Assembly: GCA_946699065.1 (NCBI GenBank)
Contig: CAMPDV010000099.1
Location: 682,001 to 746,000 of the forward strand
From: Loxodes magnus
Lineage: Eukaryota; Ciliophora; Karyorelictea; Loxodida; Loxodidae
Length of the DNA: 64,000 nt
Direction of reading: 5' to 3'
The position numbers and the translations under genes are program-made. The notes below the pieces were generated by a model that did not search any database, was not told the DNA's origin, and saw only the letters and a list, made by a program, of their open reading frames with translations. Below are positions 25,157 to 36,212 of the stretch, one piece after another (the stretch's first letter is position 1; each line of letters opens with the position of its first letter).

Positions 25157-25891
25157 ATGAATGACGAGAATTTTGTCTCTTTGAATGAGATCAAATAAGA
25201 AGCAAATTAGAAAGGCTAATTAACTGGTTAAAATCTCAATAGCGATTTCAACCCTTCTGACAATCTGGAAGATGACGTTACATAATCGCAAAATAGCGAT
25301 TCGAAAGTAATCAAAATTGAAATAAATGATTGAGCAAAAACTTATAAGGAGGATTAATTATTCACTTCAAAAACTGAAAATCTCAAAGCAAAAAAATTTA
25401 TAATCCTTAAAGAAACTTTAAATAAATCATAGTCTTAAGAAAATAACTAAGGAAAATTCATAAATTAAAAAAGCCATGTAAACATACGTAAGAATTTATT
25501 AATACCTTTAACTTTAGTTAGTTAATAATAGTTTCTGATTAGATAGAACTTACTTAATTAAATTAAATGTATGAATAATGCTTAGAAGAGTAATATTAAG
25601 TAATAAAACTAATGAAACGAATATTTAGAAAGCTCTTGACTTCCTGAGAAATTCGATATGAAGTTGAAACAATAATTTTTATAAAATCAAGTTATGAACG
25701 AAGATTCTGAAAGCAACGAGAAGCTAGAAAAATTTGAGAGTAGTGCAAAAATTTTTGAAGAAGAATGCTTAGCTATTAAAGGTAGATAGAACTAGACAAA
25801 CATTATAGTGAAAGTAGTGATAGTATTTACAATAATAGTGGTGCAGTTCTATTTAGAAAAATATCTTCAACACTTGTTTAAAATAAATTGA
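25157..25891 (+). CDS. Probable tail-anchored membrane protein, hypothetical
   Basis: ATG 25157 to UGA 25889-25891 gives 244 residues with UAR=Gln and UGA=Trp. The first 215 residues are hydrophilic and acidic/Asn/Gln-rich (NSDFNPSDNLEDD near the start, later EDSESNEKLEKFESSAK). They are followed by one strongly hydrophobic helix, IIVKVVIVFTIIVVQFYL, about 10 residues before the end, the layout of a C-terminal anchor. Three internal UGA codons would be Trp (NDWAKTY, NQWNEY, SSWLPEK). The last lies 84 codons before the stop, in line with the recognised genes. I do not recognise a family and there is no paralogue in the window. G and C content rises over the frame relative to its flanks, which supports coding. 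Confidence 0.5.
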
Positions 25892-28800
25892 AGGAATAAT
25901 TTAATTTTACTTATTTAAAAATCCAATAAGTTTAAACAAGTATTTATAATAGCACAGCTTAGTCTTCATTTATTAAAGTTCTCGTTTCTTTATTATAATA
26001 AAAAATTAATGTTTATAGATTTAAATCTATTTTACATTTAAATGATAAAAGGGTATAATAAGAATTAAAGGCTTTTATTAATTTAGGCTGAAAATGCGAA
26101 ATTTATTAAGAAGAACTGAGAAAAAGAATGCAGGTAACTTTCGCATAATTTTAAAAGGAGTAAAAACTTAATAGTTCTTGTTTGATTTTACAATGAATCA
26201 TAATCTTCATAAATTTATCATATTCGTTCTAGCAAATATAACTTATTTTTTATGGGAATGAAAAGATAAACTTTAATTTAGTCATTCTATATATATTTAT
26301 GTAAGCAAATTAATGAAAAATTACAACAATTTGAGATTTAAGATTTGCAAAATCAAAATAAAAAGATAATTGAAGAAGCAAAAAATAAAATTAATTATTT
26401 TTTTTACCATTTGGACTAAAGGCTGAAGCATAAAATAAAAACTAAACATTTATCATTTATAACTTTTTTCTTAAAATATATCATTTTGCTTAATTTATAT
26501 ATAACACCAATGCTTAAAATTATTAAGTATAAAACATTAATTTAAGAGCTATTTTTTAATTTATTCTTATAAAAGTCTATCTAATTAATTTTTGGTATTA
26601 TATCTAATGCTAAATCTTTAGATATTCTTTCAATTAAATTTATTAGCTTTATTTTTCTATTTCTGCTTATCTAGTATTAATTTTAATTCTTAAATTACGT
26701 TAGAAATTAAGAATATCTAAATTTTATGCCGGCTTATAGATTTTATTTTATCCAGTTTCTTCAATAACACGATTTGTAAATTTTGAATTGAGAAAATTAA
26801 AATAATTTATAGTGGATATTTCTTTTAGTATAATTGTTCTTTAAAACTTTCTAAAAAAGTATATTAAAATTAAAAAATTAAAGTTTATGAATATTATAAA
26901 AAATAAATATGTATTAGATATAATCTTTATCTATTTTCTGAAATAGCAACTTAAATATTTTACTTCATCTGCTATATTTAGAATTATGCTTTTTATTATT
27001 AAAGCGAATATTTAGAATTAAAGCAGATATAAAGAAAGGGCTTTAACATTTTTATTGCTTCAGAAAATTAGATAAGTTATATTAAAAATTCGGCCATTAA
27101 GTTTTAAGAGCTTACTTATCAATGCTTATTACTAACTCTGATGTAGCGCAGTTTAATTTTGCAGAATCTAGTGTTTGAAATTTATTAAAAAAATGGTAGA
27201 TATCTATTACTCTTTTTAAGAGAAAAAGAATAAGAAATAGTTAAAAGGCAATCTATATAACACAAAATCATAATAAAAGACGGAAATTATTAGTCTTAAT
27301 AAACTATCCAAGATTAAAACTTATATTGATAACCAAGCTAATAGCAACAAATCATTGTATAATGTTTTCCTTTTAATGCTATATGCAGTCAATTTATATT
27401 CTCCAAATATTGATAATGGATTTTCTTAAAAATTTCTGTTAAATTGAAAGTCTTAAAGTTATAATTAAAACTAAAAGAGTTTATATAATTAATGGCATAT
27501 GAAATATTCATATAAAGATAGTAATTTACACTTTGTAAAGAAAAAAGAGCAATAAAACGAAACTATAGAGGTAAAATAATGTAGATATAGTATAATTATT
27601 TTTTATAATTGAAATATCAAGTGGGAAGAGTATCTTATCCCTTAGTGAATTTTTATAAAAGGTATAAATTATACACTAATATATAATTCTAAAATTAAAT
27701 AAAAATTCAATCATAATTAAGATATTAGATCTATATATCAACTCTATATTTATAATATGCTTCATTACAAAGAGATAAAGATATTGTTAAATGCTTTAAA
27801 TTAAATTAATACATTATTTAAGAGATTATGCTATGAATATACCAAATAAAAATGAATAAAAGAGTTGGGTAATTTAATTTCTAGCATACCAGGTTTAAAT
27901 TTAATGAGAAAGAGTAATTATTTTATAACAAAAAGTACATAAGAATAAGCTATATCCTAAATTATTAGCCTTAATAGTATATTTTTACTCTTTTAGATAT
28001 ACTTGTTTTATATTTTTTTAGTTGATAATGAAGTAGTTTATTATTCTTTAGTCTGATATTTATTTTTCTTCAATATTTTAAATCAAAAGTTGAAGAATAT
28101 ACATCAAACTCAATAATAAATTAAAATTCCTTTTTACTAAACAACAAAAGAAATATGCATATATAAAAGATTAAAAATCGTAATTCGATGAAAAATCATT
28201 TAGAAATGCATGCATTATGATGGATTTAATGTATAATAACTGGAGAATTAAGGAACAGAAAAGAATTTAAATACTTGTATGGCTAACTAAGAGCTATTAA
28301 GACTTTTTTATTTTTAATTAGCTGAAATAATAAACTTACAATTATAAAAGTTATCTTTGCCTATTACTCATTAGTAAATAAAATAAAATTTATTCATAAA
28401 ACCTAGAAAAAAACTGAGATTTACTTTTTTTTACTTTTTTATCTTTTGTAAACTTAGTGAAAAACTTTTAATATAACTTAAGAATTATATATTATAATTA
28501 CCATTTAAGAAAATAAAGAGAGATATTTTAAAATTTTTAAAGCAAGTCTTAATCATCTAAAAATTTAAAAATTTATATATTTAGCTATGGAAGTTAATGT
28601 TGAAATTAAATAATTTTATTTATTTATTTGAAATATTAGTTTATAGAAATAATGAATCTAATTTAATTTTAGATTGCTTTTATTTATTCAATTTAATGTT
28701 TAGTAGAGTTATAAAATTTAAAATAATTTATATTAGAAATATTTCTTGAAAATCTAAAATTATTAAATAAACATTCCAGAATTATTTTTTTAAATTCAGA

Positions 28801-29340
28801 ATCTTTCAATTAGTAGTAATTTTTCTTTTTTTATTTTGTAAATTATCTTTTTAATTTTAAAATCAATAAAAATATCTTAATTTTAGAAGATAAAAAAGTA
28901 TCTATGCAAATAAATTGAAAATTTAGTTAAAAGGAATTTTTAGCAAAAGATTATTTACCTTTATTCCTTTAGCAACTTTTAATTTAATTGCAATAAATTA
29001 TTTATATACTTTAGATTAACTTAATTATTTATAATCAAAGAAAATTTAAAATTTCTTAATATATAAAATATGTATCATACTTACAAATATAAATGAATTA
29101 TGAATATATTAGATATTAATTGCTTTAATAATTAGTTTTAAGTTTATAATAGTTGCCTCTCAATAACTAAAGTAAACCAAAGTGCTCTCAATGATTCTTA
29201 ATTATACCATGAATTATATCCAAGTTCTGCTTTTACTCATTATGTTTCCATTATTTATACTTTAAATCCTTCTTAGCTTATATTATTATTAAATATTTTT
29301 TAATATTGCTTTGTTCATTGTTCGAAGGTGAGCAACAAGG
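25892..29340. other. Long AT-rich region without a supported gene
   Basis: Both strands read as low-complexity A/T with no domain motif, no similarity to the window's gene families, no tRNA-like element and no repeat. It ends at the GC-richer repeat cluster that begins near 29340. Confidence 0.45.
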
Positions 29341-29345
29341 TCATC

Positions 29346-29555
29346 TTCATCAGAGGTTGGGGAAGTTAAGTACCCATAATCGACTTTATGTCTTCCTCTG
29401 CTTTGGTTTGGCCTCGAGACATAAGATTCTTAGACCTTCGGCACTGGCTTAATTTAGATTTAATTCTGGAACGAAAAAGAAATAATATTGCGAGCTTCAT
29501 CAGAGGTGGGGAATTTAAGTACCCATAATTGACACATGTCGTCCTCTGCTTTGGT
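29346..29555. repeat. Two direct copies of a roughly 60-bp GC-richer unit
   Basis: The unit occupies 29346-29405 and 29495-29555. Each copy runs from CTTCATCAGAGG through TTAAGTACCCATAAT to TCCTCTGCTTTGG, with about one difference in ten. The spacer between the copies is unrelated. Base composition differs sharply from the surroundings. A reading frame seen on the minus strand across both copies is probably accidental. The unit belongs to the insertion whose right end is the inverted-repeat terminus at 29751-29791. Confidence 0.7.
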
Positions 29556-29616
29556 GATGCAATGAGATACAATCCTGCCATGTCCTTGGACCTCCAGCAA
29601 GTATTAAAGATTATGA

Positions 29617-29745
29617 GTATTCTAAAATTATATCAGTATTGAACATTTTTATCAGTACTGAATAATTATACCAGTATTGAACAAAGGTCTACCAGTATCT
29701 GATAATTTTATCAGTAAGAAGCATTCTTGTCAGTATGAAGCATTT
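29617..29745. repeat. Degenerate tandem repeat with CAGTAT core
   Basis: Six to seven imperfect units of about 18-26 bp, each carrying (T)ATCAGTA followed by TTGAAC, CTGAAT or similar. Such subterminal tandem repeats are common inside DNA-transposon ends and may be transposase-binding sites; the terminus of an element follows directly at 29751. Confidence 0.65.
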
Positions 29746-29750
29746 TTTTA

Positions 29751-29791
29751 AAGAGCTGCGCACCAACGAGAGTGCTACGCGCTCTATAATC
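29751..29791. mobile_element. Solo right terminus of the inverted-repeat transposon family
   Basis: The sequence from AGAGCTGCGCACC to GCGCTCTATAATC is the reverse complement of the left terminus at 42872 and matches the ends of the elements at 33318-35043 and 42872-48963. No matching left end is seen upstream within several kb, so this is a truncated copy together with the repeat cluster at 29346-29745. Confidence 0.65.
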
Positions 29792-30272
29792 AAATTTATT
29801 TATTTATTTAAGCAAATTTCATCGCATTACCAAAGATCTTCATTTTCTGACTCAATTTTTATAGTATAGTCTTCATTTTTGGTTATAAAAGTCTTATTTA
29901 AAAATATAATTCTCACATGCTTAATGATAGATCATGATAGATAGTAATAATTCTAGTGCATCTTTAAACTTCACTTTCAAATTTATAGGTTTAAACTTAA
30001 TTATTATAATGAACTGTAACTTAGCTTATCATCGTTTTTTTAGCTTCTTAAACTATTGCATTTATAGAAAATCCTCTAAGAAAGCAATCTTTATTAGTTC
30101 TAAAAGTTAAGATATTTATAGATCTACTTACTTTCTTTGCTTAAGACTTTTAATTTTCATTTCTTATCATTATTTTATTTCTTTATTTTCATTTATAAAA
30201 AATGATTTCAAATATTTAAGTTATGTTTTTATTCTTCTGAATCTAAAACTCTTTCAAATAATTTATAAATCA

Positions 30273-31424
30273 ATGGAATAGCTTACTAAGACTATTAATC
30301 TTTCTTTCTTTCTTTTTTCTTTATTTATTTTCTAATAAACCTTTTAAATATAAAATTTCTTACGAGTTTTCATTTTCAATTAAGCTCTATTATTCTAAGT
30401 AATCACCGTAACTTAATTTTTCTTATTTCTAGTTGTTTATTTTTCTTTTTTATCCCCTAAAATTGAAATTCTTTGAATTACTTAACTTTTATTTTATTTT
30501 TTATTAAGCTCTTACGTCTATAGTTAATATAACCGTTGTGGATAAATGATGTATAATTGGTTTGCTAAACGCATAAAATATTAAGAATAAATTAGTTTCT
30601 TTCATTTTATCTACTTGATAGAGTGTGCTTATCTATTACTAGTTTATAGCATTTATAATTTAGTCACTAGTTGTATGATAGAGTTTTAAGAAAGCCAATA
30701 ATTTAGTTAATAATCTTGGTACTAATGTTGGATAATTTATTATTTTTAGACTGATGATTAGCATTACTAAGAGTCACTTATACATTTTATTTTACTTATA
30801 TAATTTTATCCATAACTAGTTAGTGTTCTGATTCTAAGTATCTTAGGTTTAAGCTTTTCTTTTATTTTATTAGTTGGTATTATAATTGAAGTAATTCTAA
30901 CGATTTAATAGTGATTTGCTTTAGTTAGTTTAATGAATCTTTATTGTTCTATTATTTATCATCTTAAACATAGTCTAAAATATAAAAATTTTCTTTCAAA
31001 TCTTTTATAACTTCCATAATAAATTTTTCATCTAAAGGAAAATTATTCCATCAAGCTTCTATAATTCTTAACAATAGATACTTCAGAAAATATGTCCATA
31101 CTTAAGAAAGTAAGGAAGTTGGTTAGTTGTATTGAATTATTGTAAGAAGAGTTTACACTAAGCTAGTTTAGCTCTTAGACAACTAAATTAAGAGTTATTT
31201 ATCATTGTTATTATATAAAATTTGATGCATTTACACTACTATATTTTAAATAAAACTATGCTTTCATCAATAAACTCTTCAAATCTTAATTTATTTCATA
31301 TTGTTAAAGAAATTTAGATATTTTCCTTTTTCCAAAGATTGTACATAATGTCAATTATTAAATAGATAGACTCATATAAAGTGTAATTATACCTTTAACT
31401 TATTATATTTTTCATATTTATTGA
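30273..31424 (+). CDS. Probable polytopic membrane protein, hypothetical
   Basis: ATG 30273 to UGA 31422-31424 gives 383 residues. An N-terminal hydrophobic stretch (LSFFLFSLFIF) could be a signal peptide. Further hydrophobic helices follow at roughly 35-60, 64-80, 100-125, 165-190, 190-205 and 212-228, separated by short polar loops containing Trp (YNWFAKR, SWYQCWII). The last 140 residues are hydrophilic and helical. UGA encodes Trp at most twice (ILW, QQW); the last is 170 codons before the end. I cannot assign a family. T-rich DNA yields hydrophobic peptides in many frames, so confidence is limited. The frame choice rests on the regular loop spacing and on charged residues outside the helices. 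A later start at 30546 is also possible. Confidence 0.38.
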
Positions 31425-33317
31425 GCTTTTTTATTAAATAAGAATGAAGAAAAGCCATGGTAATTAGATTTTTTAATGAAATTATTAACTATAGAAAATA
31501 ATACAGCATCATATAGCTTATGATTAAATAGATATTTAGTTTTAGAATTATAAAGAAACTAATTAATAACCTTAGAATTTTAATTTTCGAATTATATTCT
31601 TTTCTTCCAAAGGTTGTTCAGATATAAAAAATTAAACATTGAATTTATTAATTCGTTTTTATGCTTTTGGTAAACTCATTATGCTAAATTTTATTTGATA
31701 GTCCAATATCTTCTATTGTTAATCAAATTTGTTATGGTTCTAATCATATTATATAACCCTTAGATTATCTATTAGTTTAAAGTTTCGCTCTTTTTATTTT
31801 TGAAATAGCATTTAATTATATAACTACTACCTCTCTTAACTAAAGCTATTATAAAGCTTTAATTAATTAATTATAAAGGAAATTTATTAAATAAGCATTT
31901 TATTATCATTTCTTCATTTTTTATATGCCTTAATGTACAATTATTAAGTTATTAGAAGCATGAAGAAATTTAATAAGTCAATTAAGTATTAAAATAATAT
32001 CTAGCATAAATAGAGAAATATAAGAATGCTAGAAAGATAATCATATAAATAGAAATAGTCTTTAAAATAACAGTAATAAAACTAAATAAATCGATATGCA
32101 TTAGGAAACTTAAGATTTGCCAGTTAAATAAATTAAGCTAGAAAATTTACCTCTTAATTATAATTAGAAAATAACTTTTGAAGTAAAGAGCTTTAATTAA
32201 GATATTTTGGGAATAATTGACTTATGATTTATAGTGTGAAAAAAGAATTAATTTTTTTATTTTTATTAAAAGATTGAATAATTATTTAACCCTCAATCAT
32301 AAAAATTGAAGAAACTCTTCAATTTATATACAAAATAAAGAAAAATAACAAAATTAAAATATCTTAGCATCAAAAATATTAAGTGTAGATAATATAATGC
32401 AAAATTTTCCGAAAATAATTCAAAAATTATATAAGGAAATAATGCTTGTGTAATGCTTAAAGAAATATTTTAAAAACAATAAGCAATTTTAAATATTAAA
32501 AACGAAGATCGAATGAGTATATTTCTTATCTAATTAAATAAAATTGGAAAATAAACATAAAAAACAAATCAAGATAATTTTAGAAATTCAACTAAATTAA
32601 AAAAATTCCAATTTTTTTTAGTTTATAAAAATAAAAAAATATTGAATAACTATTAATAGCAAACTAAATTAAATAATAAAACTAGTTAATAATTTTAAAT
32701 TTAAAATTAAATTTTTATCTTAATTTCTCTATTTAATTGAAAAGTAAAATATTTAATTTTAAAACTTACTATTTTTATCTGGATATTACTAAGGAAGTTA
32801 AATATTTATAATTTTGATTTAAATAAATTAAAAAAGCAAACTTAAATAATTATTTTAACTTTAATTGCATAATACTTTTATTCATTATAAAATATAAAAA
32901 AAAGTAGAAAAAATAAATAATAAAAATTAAAAAATTAAAAAATAATAAAATAATTTAATTTTTAAGAATAAAATTCCTTATTACTTTATCTTTTTAAAAT
33001 CTTTATTTTTATTTATTTTTATAACATTTATATTTATAAAAAAGATTTATTCAAAATACTCTGCAATAAATTTTTCCTTTTCAAATCATAAAATTAAAAA
33101 ATGTTTTTTTATATATTCCATCACAATTTTGAATTATATAGAAAAATATTCTTTCTAAAATTAACTGAAGTATTCTTTCGCAAATATTTATAAAGTTAAG
33201 TTAATTAAAAAATTAAATTATCTTAACAAATATAAATTAATTATGGCTATAGAATGATTATTTTGCATTAATTTAAACATTAATATGAAAATTGTTATAA
33301 TATTAAAAAAATAAATT
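31425..33317. other. AT-rich intergenic sequence
   Basis: Increasingly AT-rich towards the right, with long A/T runs around 32.6-33.3 kb. No motif, repeat or RNA is supported. It ends at the left terminus of the inverted-repeat element. Confidence 0.5.
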
Positions 33318-35043
33318 GATTATAGATCACTTATCACTCTCGATGGTATGCAGCTTTTTAAATTAATTTTAATTATTGTTAATAAAAATTTCCCATTAGA
33401 AGTTTCCTCCAATGCTAAACTCCCTTAGAAATTCTGTCTTCTAATAGAGTATAGTCGGAGTGATGCCCCAAGAGACCTAATCATCTGGCATCTTTCATCA
33501 ACCGCTTCTCAGAGTCTCCAGTTCTTTCCTGTTTACTCCTGCTAAGAATATTGCTTAATTTGTCGCTTCTAAAGTACTTCCTGATACTTGAGTTTAATTT
33601 AATCCCAGTTGGAGGATTGATCCTCTCTATTTAAAATATAACAATCAAAAGATAGCTTGGAAAAAAGTTTTAGTGTATGCTTATTCTTATAAGCCTTAGA
33701 TTATTTCTTATTGAATCTAATATATAGAAGATAACATTCTGGATAATAATCCGACTTTGATAGGGATTTGAAACATCTATTATGAAGTATGCATTCTTTA
33801 CTAATGGTGGCTTGTTTGCAGAAATTAAATAGTAGAATATTTCCATTTCTTCAATTAAGTGATCACTAAGAAAGAATAGGAAACGAGAGCTTAGCTATCC
33901 TAAAGATTTTCAAGTTAATTATTAATCATATAAATAAAACTTCATTAAACAATTTTAATTAGAAACATTTTTATTTAATATTTTTTAATTGAAGAATTTG
34001 ATGTAATAATTTATTTTATCTATTAATTTAAGATATAAACTTCAAATTGTTTTAATTCTTAAAAAAGTTTTTTCTAAATAAATAATTGTTCGTTAAGCAA
34101 AATTTAAACTCTACTAGGAAATAATTTTTTTTAATTTTTAGTAATTATTAGTTTCTAATTTTCTTTCTTTACTATAGTAAAACATTGAAATAATATTCTG
34201 TTATAATGGTTTCATACACCAACATGTTATTTTCTTAAAAGTTTTATTACTATAAAATCCTCATATTTTTCTTGTTTCTGAATTATATGTTCTTACCTTA
34301 GTTATATTAAAGCTTATTGAAAAGCATCATTGTCTTCATCTTCTTATAATAGAATTCTGCAACCCGATTTATTCATATATAAATTGTTTATGCTTTCTTC
34401 GTCTTCTACTAATTTATTGAAATTCTATGATTTAAAAATTGTTTCTTCTATTTAATTTATCATCAGATTCAAAAAATAAAAAAAAGACTAATCTTCTTCT
34501 CGTTTCCACCTTTTTTTTCTTAAAACCTAAAATTTATTTTTTTCCTTTTTTCTGTAATATCAGTATCTCTTAAGTTATTTTCATTCTTTACTGCAAATTG
34601 AAATTTAATGTTCAATATCCATAAAATCACTATAAATAAAGGTTAAGGTTATTATTTTTTTTTAAGTTTATCCTACAATTAATATGCCAAGAATATTTAT
34701 TGTCAAAAAATTTATTATTATATATATAAATAAATATGGAGGAGCAATCCTCCAACTAATATTGACTTAAGATCTGGTACCAGGAAGTACTTATAGGCGA
34801 AGAATTGAACAAGAATCTTGATAGGACCAAGAGAGAAAACAAAGACTAAAGGAGCATCAAATTACATTTTGATGAAAGATTTCAGATACTAAGATCTTTA
34901 AGGTGCATTCCGATCACGCCCTATAGAAGACTAGACTCACAAAGGATGCTAGCACTGTGGAAGACTTAAAAAATAATTTTTTTTCGACTTTAAAAACCTT
35001 TATTAAAAAGCTGCGCGCCTTTGAGGTACTACGCTTTCTCTAA
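33318..35043. mobile_element. DNA-transposon-like element with about 310-bp terminal inverted repeats
   Basis: The left arm (33318 to about 33640) and the right arm (about 34735-35043) are imperfect inverted repeats: for instance GTTGGAGGATTGATCCTC near 33610 is mirrored by GGAGGAGCAATCCTCCAAC near 34737. The outermost 38 or so bases share a consensus with the ends at 29791, 42872, 47429 and 48963 (GATTATAGAGCGC...GCGCAGCTCTTT). The arms are GC-richer than the host; the 1.1 kb core is AT-rich and carries one possible minus-strand frame. I see no recognised transposase, so it may be non-autonomous. I could not fix a target-site duplication. Confidence 0.75.
33860..34622 (-). CDS. Possible ORF inside the inverted-repeat element
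   Basis: From an ATG at 34622 the minus strand reads about 250 codons, Lys/Glu/Gln-rich, including an acidic run EDEESINNLYMNKSG and QEDEDNDAFQQAL with helical character. There is no recognised domain. The frame has clustered UGA codons near residue 60, which weakens the case. It fills the core between the two inverted arms, so if real it would be the element's own product. The left limit is approximate. Confidence 0.3.
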
Positions 35044-36212
35044 TTTTATTTATGCAAGACTTATTTTTAGCTGCATTTTGGATATAATATTACATTTTGC
35101 GAAGCTTTCTAAGCATTGGTAAATCTATCAACTCCTGAGAATTTAGAAACAAAGTTTGACTTAGATAGTCATTTTATAAATAATGAAATTAATTTATATA
35201 ATTGAATCAATATTATTAGATTCATATCCTTTTTTATTTAAGTTAGTAAGTTTTTACTCATAAAGCAACTTTACTAAAGACTTCTTAAAGATTAGTGGTT
35301 TTTCATTTTTCCTTCACTTTAGCTCATCTATATAGTTTTCCTATATTTAATAAACAAATATTTTACTTTATTCTCATGTCTACTATTATTTGAGTTAGAA
35401 ATCGTTAGCATTCAATAGTTTCTTTGCTAAAGTAAGCTTTTTAAAAAATATTCTAGATATAATAAATATAGAATTTCATTTATTTTTAATAAAATATTCA
35501 GAAATATCTTTGCTTGTGTGTTGGTTTCTCAACGAATATTTATCTAATTATATTTATTCTGCTTATCAATCTAATTGTAATATGTTTTCTAGTTTTCTAG
35601 TTTTCCAAAATTAATTCATAAAATATCATCTTCCCTTTGAAAAGCCTAGATCTTTCTCTAGATATTGAAATTACTTAGTTATTGCTTTTATAAGTAACAG
35701 AGCAAGATAAATCTTCAAAAATCGCTGTTTGGATACAAAGATATAGTAATTTTACAAGCTTAAATTAAAAGAAAAGCAACAAATGTCTTTTTTCCTAAAA
35801 TTACTAAAACCTTTTGATATCATCAGCTAAATAAGTAGCAAGATAACTTAAAGAGTACATTTATAATTATCAAAATACTAGTTTATGTGCAAACAAAAAA
35901 CTCATTATAACTCATATCATTCCATTATTTCTAAGATGTAATGACACTTAAGGGAAAATACTCTAGCAGAGTTAGTTCTAGAACTGTTGATTCTATTTTA
36001 AAGATTTTAAATAATATGAAAATAAAATAGCGTCTGCATGCAAATAAATTATGCTATACTTATTATTTAAATAAATTTACAGTATAAAAATAGAATAAGA
36101 AACATTAATATATTATGATGAATTTATTTAAGATAAAGCTTACTATATAAAATCTAATAAAGTATGTCTATATTTATTAAATACTTTAACTAATAAATTC
36201 TTTATAATTAAA
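35044..36212. promoter_or_regulatory. Upstream flank of the C14-WWE gene, shared with the C14-Kelch gene
   Basis: Stretches such as TTCTAAGATGTAA at 35930-35942 and the preceding CATTCCATT...ATTTC recur in the same order before the 59733 gene (about 59425-59450). An AAGATAAATCTT block at 35703 has a counterpart near 59250. The duplication that produced the two C14 genes therefore carried upstream sequence, probably the promoter. No specific promoter element is identified. Confidence 0.45.

Noticed and set aside
29366-29581. 71-codon minus-strand open frame
   Set aside because: It spans two copies of a non-coding repeat unit plus unrelated spacer, and has no domain or codon pattern like the real genes here.
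30546-30960. A cyclin- or channel-like fold in the 30.3-31.4 kb frame
   Set aside because: Only generic hydrophobic helices are visible; no family motif could be matched.
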